DNA of 64,000 bases from Pseudomonas corrugata (GTDB taxonomy: Bacteria; Pseudomonadota; Gammaproteobacteria; Pseudomonadales; Pseudomonadaceae): NCBI RefSeq assembly GCF_001269905.1, contig NZ_LHVK01000003.1, positions 474,719 through 538,718 of the forward strand, read 5' to 3'. This document shows, piece by piece, positions 48,232-56,634 of this stretch (position 1 is its first letter; every line of letters starts with the position of its first letter). Below the pieces are notes generated by a model. It was not told the DNA's origin. It saw only the letters and a program-made list of their open reading frames with translations, and did not search any database. Both the position numbers and the translations under genes were made by a program.

Positions 48232-48954
48232 TCAACCGGCCTGCAATTGGCTGTCCATCGCCGCGATGCACTCGTTCATCTGCTCTCGGCACCGGGCGAT
48301 GAGCTGGGGCATGTCATCCAGGGTCAGCCCTTGCGTAGGAATTGCCGGCAGCGAGCGTATGAGAATGTCACCGCTGTGCCAGCGATTGAGGTGCATATGC
48401 TTGATGTAGCGGCTCACGCATACCGGCACAATCGGCACCCCGGCGGCGATCGCCATCTGAAAAGCGCCTTTCTTGAACGGCAGCAAATCCCCGCCTAGAT
48501 TGCGGGTGCCCTCCGGGAAGACCCAGATGGACGTCTGTTCATGCTGCAGCGTGTGGGTCGTGGTCTGCATGGCGCGGCGCGCCTTGATCGCGTTGCCTCT
48601 ATCGATCAACACGTTACCCGCCAGCCAGAACAACTGCCCGAACAGCGGCACCCACTTCAAGCTCTTTTTGCCGATGCAAACGGTGCGATGGGGCACCACG
48701 TTGCCGAACACGAACAGGTCATAGTTGGATTGATGGTTAGCGATGATCACGCAGCTCTGGGATTTGCCTACCAACGTCTCAACGTCGGCCTTGACCCGTA
48801 AACCCATAATCCACATGGCGGGCCACGCATACAACCTTGCGCATAAACGGCTGTTGTCCGGGTTGAAGGGGCGGCACAGGCCCAGGATCACACCCAACAC
48901 CCCCGCTACAAGAAAATGCAGACCCATCAGCAACATACGCAATACGAACAACAT
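48232..48954 (-). CDS. 1-acyl-sn-glycerol-3-phosphate acyltransferase (PlsC-like)
   Basis: 240 residues from the ATG at 48954 (MLFVLRMLLMGLHFLVAG); the frame is open to 49143 and a start at 49056 is also possible. Acyltransferase motif I NHQSNYD (HX4D) and motif III FPEGTRNLGGDL are clear. An N-terminal membrane segment is present. It acylates lysophosphatidic acid in membrane lipid synthesis. Confidence 0.88.
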   Translation of the reverse strand: MLFVLRMLLMGLHFLVAGVLGVILGLCRPFNPDNSRLCARLYAWPAMWIMGLRVKADVETLVGKSQSCVIIANHQSNYDLFVFGNVVPHRTVCIGKKSLKWVPLFGQLFWLAGNVLIDRGNAIKARRAMQTTTHTLQHEQTSIWVFPEGTRNLGGDLLPFKKGAFQMAIAAGVPIVPVCVSRYIKHMHLNRWHSGDILIRSLPAIPTQGLTLDDMPQLIARCREQMNECIAAMDSQLQAG

Positions 48955-49101
48955 CCACAGGCCCACCGGGACAAAAAGGTGGTTCAGTGTACGAGTGTGC
49001 ACTGGTTTCGGCAATTGCCCCCAGGAGGAAGGAGACGGGGCGATGTTCGAGGGCATGTTTTCAACGGAGGGAAAGCCGCAGGCTAGAGCGGCCTCGGTTT
49101 T

Positions 49102-49193
49102 TTGTGGGAGCGAGCCTGCTCGCGATGGCAGGGGTACATTCAATAGACAAATGCTGCTGATGTACCGCTATCGCGCGCAGGCTCGCTCCACAA
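49102..49193. repeat. REP pair (REPIN), right arm slightly decayed
   Basis: TTGTGGGAGCGAGCCTGCTC at the left and CGCGCAGGCTCGCTCCACAA at the right; the right arm lacks one C of CTCCCAC. Confidence 0.85.
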
Positions 49194-49206
49194 GGACAAA
49201 CAGGGA

Positions 49207-49896
49207 TTAACCCTGGTATTCCTGGTCCAGCAGGATCGCAGTGTCCAAGGCTTCCAACAGTGCCTTGCGCACTTTCAACTTGGTGTTCTTGTGCGCCTTC
49301 ATGTTGATTTTCTGCAACTGACGCGCCGCTTCCAGCGCCGCGTCCTGCAACTCCTGCACCGAGACTACTTTATCGAGGAAGCCCGCATCCACGGCACTCT
49401 GCGGGTTGAACATCTCGCCATTGATGACCGAGCGATGAAACGCAGACCTGCGCAAGCGATCACGGGCCAACTCGATGCCGGCGTGATGCATGGTCATGCC
49501 GATTTGCACTTCGTTCAGGCCAATGCTGAATGGCCCGTCCACACCGATGCGGTAGTCAGCCGAGAGCAGCAGGAATGCGCCTTTTGCCACAGCGTGGCCA
49601 GGGCAAGCGACAATGACCGGGAAGGGGTGTGACAACAGTCGACGGGACAGGGTCGAGCCGGCGGTGACCAGGCCTACCGCTTCTTTGGGGCCGGCAGTCA
49701 TCACCTTCAAATCATAACCACCCGACAAGATCCCCGGTTGCCCGGTGATGATCACGACCGCCCGATCCTCCGTCGCCTGATCCAGTGCGGCGTTAAACGC
49801 GGCAATGACGTCCGGTGAGATGGCATTGACCTTGCCGTTGTTCAAGGTCAGGGTCGCGATACCGTCTTCGAGATGGTAGGCAATCAGGTCGCTCAT
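49207..49896 (-). CDS. Crotonase/enoyl-CoA hydratase family protein
   Basis: 229 residues from the ATG at 49896 (MSDLIAYHLEDGIATLTLN), with AAGGAATGCGTC upstream. Crotonase fold: GILSGGYDLKVM and ACPGHAVAKGAFLLLSADYRIG form the oxyanion region; neither glutamate of true hydratases stands out at the usual places, so another reaction is possible. Monocistronic and just before the tRNA-Ser gene and island. Confidence 0.85.
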   Translation of the reverse strand: MSDLIAYHLEDGIATLTLNNGKVNAISPDVIAAFNAALDQATEDRAVVIITGQPGILSGGYDLKVMTAGPKEAVGLVTAGSTLSRRLLSHPFPVIVACPGHAVAKGAFLLLSADYRIGVDGPFSIGLNEVQIGMTMHHAGIELARDRLRRSAFHRSVINGEMFNPQSAVDAGFLDKVVSVQELQDAALEAARQLQKINMKAHKNTKLKVRKALLEALDTAILLDQEYQG

Positions 49897-50202
49897 GACG
49901 CATTCCTTGTAAGATAAGTGCCGCAAACGTTACCCACCGTCACGGATCAGGTAAAGCGCCATGACTGACTCACCGGTCAGCCCCGGGCGGTATAAACAGT
50001 CTGTCCCGCCCGGTCGGCCGTGTCTGCATCCACTAGGCGGTGTACAAGCCGACCCGGAGATTGGCCGGTTTGCCCTGTTCTGTCGTGTTTGAAATGCCGG
50101 AACATCTTAACCGCATGAAAATTCTGAAAAAAACCTTTGCCATCGGAAAGGCTTTCGACTACATTAGCGCGCCTCGACAGACTGAACAGTTTGCCGAGAC
50201 AC

Positions 50203-50292
50203 GGTGAAGTGTCCGAGTGGCTTAAGGAGCACGCCTGGAAAGTGTGTATACAGGAAACTGTATCGAGAGTTCGAATCTCTCCTTCACCGCCA
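50203..50292 (+). tRNA. tRNA-Ser (GGA)
   Basis: The acceptor stem GGTGAAG pairs with CTTCACC, followed by G and an encoded CCA. The anticodon loop CCTGGAAAG gives anticodon GGA. A long variable arm and the T-arm GTTCGAATC are present. 90 bases with the CCA. tRNA-Ser is the integration site of the P2-like phage phiCTX, and the island starts directly after it. Confidence 0.95.
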
Positions 50293-50304
50293 CATTCTGC
50301 AAAC

Positions 50305-50343
50305 ACAAACCCCTGATTTTCCTAGAGAAAGTCGGGGGTTTGT
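50305..50343 (+). terminator. Hairpin after tRNA-Ser
   Basis: ACAAACCCC and GGGGTTTGT pair, with a further inner match; 12 bases after the CCA. Probable tRNA terminator, although no long T run follows. Confidence 0.55.
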
Positions 50344-50368
50344 GGTTTCTGGCGTCTGGAAAAGGGCG

Positions 50369-50388
50369 ATATGGGAACAATATGGGAA
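50369..50388. repeat. Tandem ATATGGGAA repeat
   Basis: Two copies of ATATGGGAA, 11 bases apart from start to start, 77 bases past the tRNA. Their place next to an island boundary suggests integrase arm-type sites; this is inferred. Confidence 0.35.
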
Positions 50389-50467
50389 TGGTGATGCCAA
50401 TGTGGGCGCGCTAGTGGTCCGTTTCTAACGCGTTGTCGAGGCTTCTGTGATGCCTATCGAAGAGGCG

Positions 50468-51463
50468 CTAGCCGCCAGAGTCTGCTGGTGTGGATTCTGC
50501 CTCTCTCGATCGCTGAATCTGTTGATCGATGGTAGGAAGATAAGGCAGGAGATAATCCAAACCTCCAGTGTCATGTTTAATCATTTTTATTTGATTTTTT
50601 GGTATTTCAATGAATTGATTTGTTGAATCATTCAATAGAATGAAAGCTTCGGTGCTTCGTATGATGAGGTAAAGTTTCTTATCAAGATTGTTCTTAGAGG
50701 ACGTACTATCTATCAGTTCTATTGTAACCGGGATTCCTCCGCCGTAGCCAACAAGTCTCAGAAGGTTTGAGTAATAGTTCGGATTGAATAGAAATACGAC
50801 CCATGCGGAAAAGTAGATGGCTGTGGTTATCAAGGCTATCCATTTTATTGTGGATGGTCTTATCAGCGTGATAAAGGCGAAAGCGGCGAATATAGAGTAG
50901 GATATAATGGCGATATTAAGAATGTCAGGGCGGATTTTTGTAAGATTTTGAGGATAAGCGATGATAAAAAATATGCTATAAATGATTGTGCCGGTAGCTA
51001 TTGCGGCTGCCCAGCCCAGCCACCAAGGCTTGTTCTTGAAGTACTCACTGAGGTCGGGATTGAAAGTCATAAGTAGTCGCGGAATTCTACTGTTTGGTCT
51101 CCATTTGACTAGATAACTGGTCCAGTTATTGAGTTTTGCGAATATTTTGAATGCTAGGATAGTTAAACAATATATCAATGACCCAGAAATCAAGAACGCA
51201 AGGTTTATCAATGTTACGCTTGCTTTTAAATATGGTATGCCTTCTATGGGGGGTCTAACGCCATAGGATATTGCATAAAAATAAGTGGCGTACTCGCTTA
51301 GTAGTCCAAGTATGCTAGAGCCGCCTAATGCTCCTAAAAGCGCACCTATGATTAGTTTTATCGGTAGGGACCAACTCAGGCTACTCCATGCGAATATTAT
51401 TATTTTCTTTGTTTTCAATAAAATACTATCAAAAATATTTACCTCTGGTGTGGCTACATTCAT
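50468..51463 (-). CDS. Multi-span membrane protein of unknown function
   Basis: 331 residues from the ATG at 51463 (MNVATPEVNIFDS); the frame is open 22 codons upstream but GGATTCCATTT precedes this start. About five or six membrane segments (around residues 20-50, 75-105, 148-172, 180-205, 208-230), then a soluble C-terminal part of about 90 residues with a beta-rich look (KKLYLIIRSTEAFILLNDST). Visibly AT-rich compared with the core. No family recognised. First gene of the island. Confidence 0.7.
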   Translation of the reverse strand: MNVATPEVNIFDSILLKTKKIIIFAWSSLSWSLPIKLIIGALLGALGGSSILGLLSEYATYFYAISYGVRPPIEGIPYLKASVTLINLAFLISGSLIYCLTILAFKIFAKLNNWTSYLVKWRPNSRIPRLLMTFNPDLSEYFKNKPWWLGWAAAIATGTIIYSIFFIIAYPQNLTKIRPDILNIAIISYSIFAAFAFITLIRPSTIKWIALITTAIYFSAWVVFLFNPNYYSNLLRLVGYGGGIPVTIELIDSTSSKNNLDKKLYLIIRSTEAFILLNDSTNQFIEIPKNQIKMIKHDTGGLDYLLPYLPTIDQQIQRSREAESTPADSGG

Positions 51464-51613
51464 AAATGGAATCCGTTCTTTGCAAGGAAGGTGTCTGAGC
51501 ACAGCGTTGGCATGAAATGGGGGGGGCAATAGGCCTTTATCGTTGCACTCATGTGAGTTTTTAGCAACGGGGGATAAGATTTAACCATCGGATTCCATCA
51601 GCTATGGGTCATG

Positions 51614-51796
51614 CTACAGATCTAGTGCGTGCTGCAGCATCCCAATCACATCCGGGCCGTCCTCATTGATCCAAGTACCATAATGCTGTCGAATCATGTT
51701 TCCATTCGTATGCCCCATCTGTTCCGCGATCCAATCAATCGAAGCCACCCCCGTGGTCAGTAGCTGGCTAGCATAAGTGTGCCGACAACAGCCCCG
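51614..51796 (-). pseudogene. Tyrosine recombinase (phage integrase), C-terminal fragment
   Basis: Reading the minus strand from 51796 to the TAG at 51616-51614 gives CRHTYASQLLTTGVASIDWI, AEQMGHTNGNMIRQHYGTWI and a tail ending MLQHALDL. The catalytic Arg, the His in QMGH and the Tyr of QHYG are all there, but the first roughly 300 residues are missing. It is the scrap of the integrase of this or an earlier element at the tRNA-Ser gene. Confidence 0.82.
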
Positions 51797-52049
51797 TATA
51801 TGGGATGCCGTTTATATATTTGTCCACGTTGTGGACGTTTTGTGCCTCCTTTTTCGTGTTGAGTGCCTGCGTTATACGGGCTGAGAGTCCTAGATCTGCT
51901 AGTTTAGCTGCTGCTTCAGGATAAAGTCCTGCTGGGTGCCATTGGTTCAGGTTGCACCCCTCTCGTGCTGCCCAAGTTTCGTCTTGAGCGTTGACATGGA
52001 AAGACATAAGTGATGCTAGGATTGCGAAGTATGCTTTGTAGTGCTGCAT
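51768..52049 (-). CDS. Small secreted protein, C-terminus fused to integrase scrap
   Basis: 93 residues. Signal peptide MQHYKAYFAILASLMSFHVN, then QDETWAAREGCNLNQWHPAGL and a short helical part. The last roughly 10 residues (TGLLSAHLC) are read out of frame from the integrase remnant, so the original C-terminus was lost in a rearrangement. It lies 34 bases after the larger secreted gene and probably shares its transcript. Family not recognised. Confidence 0.55.
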   Translation of the reverse strand: MQHYKAYFAILASLMSFHVNAQDETWAAREGCNLNQWHPAGLYPEAAAKLADLGLSARITQALNTKKEAQNVHNVDKYINGIPYTGLLSAHLC

Positions 52050-52083
52050 AAATTATCCTTAACTATCCTAGTCTCTGTAGATG

Positions 52084-53517
52084 TTAGAAATGGTTCGCGC
52101 TACTGAACCAGTTACCTCTGTTGTCCAGTGTTTGCTTCCACTCGCTCACGCATTGGATAACTTTGGGTATAGCGGTGTAGTCTGCTTCGGGATATGAGCT
52201 TATAGACATACTTGTGATTTTTGGTTTAAGCCCATTGCTTGCTTCGGTTTTTGTATAGAACTTATCTATGGTTGCGGTCATATAATAAGGTTGCCCCCCG
52301 ACGGTTTGGACAAAGCCGACTCGATTTGACGAAACAGCAGTATGGCAGGTAGGTGGGGTAACATCATGGAGTGATACATAATCTTCTATGGTTTTGATAC
52401 GCAGATTGGTGTCGATGTCATTGACTTTTGTATTGGGGGTTGCAATGGCGTCAAACTCTGCGTTGTTCAGATATTTAACAAAATAAGTATCGACAGTTTC
52501 CGTGGGGGGGGCTAGTTCGTCGGCGATGGATTTGAAAGTCAATTCTCGCTGCGGATCTTTCATTGGATGACCCAAGCAAAGTTCTAGAGTGCGTGGGGAC
52601 AAAAACCGACCATGCTGCTCCAAAAGGTATGCTTCCAATAGACGTTGCACATCGTAAGAGTTTAGCTTGGTCGAGTAATTGGATTTTAGACTGTTACATT
52701 CGTTCTGAATGGTGGAAAAATTACCAGCTATATAATTAATGTTTTCCTTGGTGCGGCGTTCTTTAAGTTGGTTGATTAATGTTGTGTTGCTATCTAGCTG
52801 AAGATTCATAATGCGGTCGGAACTTTTGTCTTCCAGTAAAGAATTTTTCTTGGTGAGATATATATCTGCTAGGTAATACTTATCTGAGCCGATCTTCGCA
52901 GATAGAGATATTTTGCTTTTTTCGTCATCGTCAGGAAGTCTAAAAGTTATTATTTGAAGATCTGTGGTGCTAGCCGAACTTGCGATTGCATTATCAACAA
53001 CTGAAATCATTTCTTTGGTTAGCGGTTTGGCTATGATTGCCGCGATTGCGTTCGTTGATGAATTTAGATATTTAAATGTATCAACAGCGTTCTGCAGAGA
53101 TGTGACTTTCTCATTTTTAGCGTAAGAGAAGCTTATTTTGTGCTCTTTATCAAGGTTTTCAAGTAACAAGTAACCGGTTAGATTGCTGCTTAAAATGTAT
53201 TCCTTTTTACAATTTCTACCGTCTTGTTCATATTTCACAGTTACCAAGGGGGCGCCGTCGTACGTCAGGAGAAGCATGGTCTGATTACTTGCACCGATGA
53301 CCTTTCGGCCTATCGCATTTAAGAAGCTGTCGTTGCAAAATCCTAGCAGATCAGGACTTGAGCCAGTAGCTTTTACATACATAGTATCATTGAGCTTTTG
53401 TGGAGCGCTCAAGCTGGGAATTAACTGAACGGCCTCTGATTGTGAGAACCAACCTGCAAATGAGACCGATGGACATGCGGACAGAGACATAATAATGATC
53501 GACGTTGAAAGTTTCAT
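52084..53517 (-). CDS. Large secreted protein of unknown function
   Basis: 477 residues. Signal peptide MKLSTSIIIMSLSACPSVSFA, mature from GWFSQSEAVQL. Six cysteines in the mature part may form disulphides (for example LLGFCND, GRNCKKEY, IQNECNSL, LELCLGHP). No domain recognised. AT-rich. AGAAGATCAGGG precedes the start on the minus strand. A periplasmic or surface role is likely from the signal peptide. Confidence 0.72.
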   Translation of the reverse strand: MKLSTSIIIMSLSACPSVSFAGWFSQSEAVQLIPSLSAPQKLNDTMYVKATGSSPDLLGFCNDSFLNAIGRKVIGASNQTMLLLTYDGAPLVTVKYEQDGRNCKKEYILSSNLTGYLLLENLDKEHKISFSYAKNEKVTSLQNAVDTFKYLNSSTNAIAAIIAKPLTKEMISVVDNAIASSASTTDLQIITFRLPDDDEKSKISLSAKIGSDKYYLADIYLTKKNSLLEDKSSDRIMNLQLDSNTTLINQLKERRTKENINYIAGNFSTIQNECNSLKSNYSTKLNSYDVQRLLEAYLLEQHGRFLSPRTLELCLGHPMKDPQRELTFKSIADELAPPTETVDTYFVKYLNNAEFDAIATPNTKVNDIDTNLRIKTIEDYVSLHDVTPPTCHTAVSSNRVGFVQTVGGQPYYMTATIDKFYTKTEASNGLKPKITSMSISSYPEADYTAIPKVIQCVSEWKQTLDNRGNWFSSANHF

Positions 53518-54063
53518 CCCTGATCTTCTCCAGTATGAAATTGAACGACATTTGACTATTGCTATTGATGTAATGCTATAGACGATGGCTAACTGATATG
53601 CAAGTTTATGCTAGGTTTATTTTGCTTAGCTTGCTTTCGATCAAGCTAATAAAGGTATGTATTTTTACTGTATTCAAGGTGTTGCCTTAAGCCTTGATAT
53701 CACCACAACAGCAAAACGCGGAGATTCGATAAATTTTCATAGCATAGACAGGAGAACGACGTGGCTAGCGCAGTCTAAAAGCTCGCGATGGAGCTGGGAG
53801 CTTGCCACAAATATTTTACACGACTCCGCGCAGCGACCAGCGAAGCCGTTACTGACTTTTGTGTGACTCCATTTGCGGTCGGCTCTGACTCGTAACGTGT
53901 TCAAGGAAAAGTCATACGCATGGAGTGCCCGTAGCGGAGGAGTTTTCGATTGGCTGGGGAGGATCGTAGGTTGCTCGTGGAGGCCGGTGGTGGCGCTAGG
54001 CGCCACGGTGACGCAGACCTTTAGGGTGTGGATTAGCGCCTACAGGTTTGCATGTAATCAAAA
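53518..54063. other. 546-base gap without a convincing gene
   Basis: The left third is AT-rich and upstream of the secreted-protein gene; the right two thirds are more GC-rich (GGAGGATCGTAGG, GGCGCTAGGCGCC palindrome near 53993). Three short overlapping frames on both strands show no family resemblance and no good start sites. Probably remnant DNA. Confidence 0.4.
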
Positions 54064-55092
54064 TCAGCGGGGCAGGGAAAGTAGAAATTCGTCAGTGATT
54101 TCGAACAGGTAGTCAGTCGGATCACTGCCTTTTTCTTTCATATGCAACATTTTACAAATTTGCTCATCGTCAAGAATGATAATCAGCTTTCCAAGTTCAC
54201 GCATCGCCCCCTGGGCCATTTTTATTGCGCTTTCATGTGCGCCTTTCCGCGTGATCATGATGGCGACTTTTCGTAGGCCTTTTTCGAGAAGGTATTTTTC
54301 GGTTGTTAGGACTTGGCCTTGTTTGATAGGTTTGGAATAGTTTTTGAATTCAAAAAGAATATATCTGCTGTGCAAATGTTGAAGGGCGAAGTTCCAAAAT
54401 TCAGTTGATGGTTTGATTCTGCATACAAAATCAAAACGATTTAAATCATCGTCAGTTTTTTGCTGTTCTTTCCAGCCTGTTAAATGATCCTTGAAGAGAT
54501 ATTCAAGGATCTCCCTGCATTTCGCTTCATAATCGTTCCATGCTGGTTTTCCGGGTTTTATCGCTCGCAATTCTTTGCATAGATTTGTCCCAGCGGTGTC
54601 TATCGATGGAGGTGTCGAATGTTCGTCGAATTGGGGAGGGTTAATGTCTATTGCCAAGTCGTAGAATTGGTCGACGGCAATAGATAAATCGTCTGGGTTA
54701 ATTTCAAATAATGCATGTAAGTCTTCCGTTATTTCCGGGGAGTCAGAGGCCAAGTGCAAAAGTAGCTGCCTATCTAGAACTACGACCCTGTATTCTTTTT
54801 TGAGATATTCCCTTTGAGCTCCCGTAATAATGCACGAGACGATCAGCATGCCTGATAGTTTTGGATTTTTATCCATTTCTAGGCGTATTTGTTGTGCAGC
54901 GTTGCTCAGGAGCTTCAGTTGTGCTCTATGTGTTTTATAGTATTTGATCTCTACTGCCCAAGTAGTGCCATTTTTCTTTGTAAAGAAGTCGGCGTGTGAC
55001 GGGCTTTTAGTGAGTAGTGTGAAGCCGCTGTGCGAAAGTAATGTGGAGATTGTTTTTTCAAAGTTACGAGCTGCTCCGATTAAATCATTCAT
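54064..55092 (-). CDS. Protein with two restriction-endonuclease-like domains
   Basis: 342 residues. N-terminal domain: HADFFTKKNGTTWAVEIKYY, with Asp35 and Glu48-x-Lys50 as a PD-(D/E)xK or Mrr-like site. C-terminal domain (about 180-320): YEAKCREILEYLF, RFDFVCRI (Asp221) and YILFEFKNYSKPI (Glu248-x-Lys250), a second such site. Two nuclease sites in one chain, in an AT-rich island gene, suggest DNA cleavage in defence or element competition. No methylase is near. Function inferred from motifs only. Confidence 0.75.
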   Translation of the reverse strand: MNDLIGAARNFEKTISTLLSHSGFTLLTKSPSHADFFTKKNGTTWAVEIKYYKTHRAQLKLLSNAAQQIRLEMDKNPKLSGMLIVSCIITGAQREYLKKEYRVVVLDRQLLLHLASDSPEITEDLHALFEINPDDLSIAVDQFYDLAIDINPPQFDEHSTPPSIDTAGTNLCKELRAIKPGKPAWNDYEAKCREILEYLFKDHLTGWKEQQKTDDDLNRFDFVCRIKPSTEFWNFALQHLHSRYILFEFKNYSKPIKQGQVLTTEKYLLEKGLRKVAIMITRKGAHESAIKMAQGAMRELGKLIIILDDEQICKMLHMKEKGSDPTDYLFEITDEFLLSLPR

Positions 55093-55242
55093 TTCTTGAG
55101 TCGCTCTTATTGGGGTTGTTAGAATATCAATTAAAATGATTTTTGGCTGGCTTTGTTAAAGCTTCGAAAAACGTTTTGGTGTCTTTTAGTATAAACTCAT
55201 TGGTGCTTAAGTGTGTGGGGTGAATTTTTATTTCTGTTGCGG

Positions 55243-55278
55243 CTGTATAATTATTTTTGTGAAAAAATAATTATACAG
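55243..55278. repeat. Perfect AT-rich 16-bp inverted repeat
   Basis: CTGTATAATTATTTTT, loop GTGA, then the exact complement. It lies 9 bases after the stop of the GNAT-like gene and 150 bases before the nuclease gene on the minus strand. It can act as a terminator or as a protein-binding site. Confidence 0.7.
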
Positions 55279-55286
55279 TATTGCTT

Positions 55287-56099
55287 TTAAAGTTGATGAT
55301 GCCAAATTAAGGCTTTGCCGATGATAATGCCTAGGAAGAGACATAGAATATACATAGGAAGGTTTAGGAAGCCTGCGATGGCCTTCAAGCGTGATTCGAG
55401 TGTCTTGTATTCGCGGCGATAGTAAAGATTTGAGCTTTTTAGGCCTCTTACTTTTTCCTTCAGCTTAGATATCTCTCGCCAGGTTTTGTCGAGCGATTGT
55501 AGTCCGTAGTCTTTGTTTATGTTGGGCCAGTTTGCGTATGCAATGAGGTCAGAGACAGTCAATGTGGGGTCGGAGCTTCCTTGCATACCCTCAGGACCAT
55601 CCCATATGAATCTAATGCCTGAATTGCAGTACAGTTTATTTCGCCTCTCCTTATTTTCCTTGTAGCCATCTCCTGCAATGACGGATATTGGTACGATCTT
55701 GTAAGATGGGTCGAATTGTTTTGCCCAACTGACTATTTTATGGAATAGATAGGTGCCTACATGTAAACCCTGCATAGAGCTATTTACCATGACAGACCCG
55801 TTGGTCAGTTTTACTCTCTGCCGACTACATTCTCCACCCATTTCACTTATCAAAGATCCTGCTTTTTGCGGACCTTCACTGCCGTATAGATAGGTGGCTC
55901 TAACCTTTATTCTGGCAGTGGATGTAGAAGTTTTGTCGGACGACCAGCTATGAGATTTTAGCTGGGTTTCAATCAGTAGATAGTGTGTTTTTGGATGGTA
56001 TTCATTATGTTCTTTGACTTCGATGATTTCCATTTCGCCAATAGTATCTTCGGTCGAAACTCTTACATTAATATCGGCTAACGTTACAGCATGCTCCAT
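55287..56099 (-). CDS. GNAT-like protein with coiled coil and C-terminal membrane anchor
   Basis: 270 residues from the ATG at 56099 (MEHAVTLADINVRV), with GAGAAGGACATAGCA upstream. GLHVGTYLFHKIVSWAKQF (111-129) resembles the GNAT acetyl-CoA helix, followed by NKERRNKLYCNSGIRFIW, like the GNAT final strand. Then a helical coiled coil (about 205-240) and one membrane span (about 247-265). Cytoplasmic enzyme tethered to the inner membrane is the likely layout. Target unknown. Lies just upstream of the nuclease gene on the same strand. Confidence 0.65.
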   Translation of the reverse strand: MEHAVTLADINVRVSTEDTIGEMEIIEVKEHNEYHPKTHYLLIETQLKSHSWSSDKTSTSTARIKVRATYLYGSEGPQKAGSLISEMGGECSRQRVKLTNGSVMVNSSMQGLHVGTYLFHKIVSWAKQFDPSYKIVPISVIAGDGYKENKERRNKLYCNSGIRFIWDGPEGMQGSSDPTLTVSDLIAYANWPNINKDYGLQSLDKTWREISKLKEKVRGLKSSNLYYRREYKTLESRLKAIAGFLNLPMYILCLFLGIIIGKALIWHHQL

Positions 56100-56166
56100 T
56101 GCTATGTCCTTCTCTTGTATCCGGTTCGGTCTGCTCCATTTTGTCACGGATTAGACTCTGTTGCAT

Positions 56167-56634
56167 TTACGCTGAGTATTTGCTGACGTGTGCGAGCAGG
56201 CGATCCTGGATCAGGTTGAGGTCATCATTTGATAAACCCAACAGCTCTCGTGCTTCGTATTTCAGCCTTTCGCCTCTACACTCGTTACGTTCTTTTAGCC
56301 CAAACTGGTGGACTCGAGCAATACGTGCAATTCATCCTGTGAATCCTACGCTTGAAGCATTGCCATTCCCATCAACTCTCAAAAATCTAGCCATACGTAT
56401 TTTTTGAAACATCCTCGCCTTTCGCTTCACACGTCCTTGTTTTGCTCTCAGGTCGCGTTGCTTTCGTGGTGCATACACACTCCCGTCCGGGTTGCGCTGA
56501 GAGATGATCCGTTGCTGCTGACTCCGTCGTAGTGTTTGGCCGATGCTGCGGGCTAGTTTGTTGCGCGACGCCGGCTCAAACTGGCTCAGTACACCGGATG
56601 CCCAGTCTTCCAATGCCTCCAGTTGGTTGGTCAT
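56167..56634 (-). pseudogene. S: P2-like tail completion protein gpS with in-frame stop
   Basis: MTNQLEALEDWASGVLSQFE and RNPDGSVYAPRKQRDLRAKQ are gpS features. After ASSVGFTG comes TGA (56334-56332), then the same frame continues IARIARVHQFGLKERNE to a TAA at 56169-56167. A CGA to TGA change explains the break. Total 155 codons, the usual length. The ATG overlaps the gpR stop. Confidence 0.82.

Noticed and set aside
53657..54112. Three short frames on both strands in the 53.5-54.1 kb gap
   Set aside because: No start signals or recognised families; overlapping on both strands.
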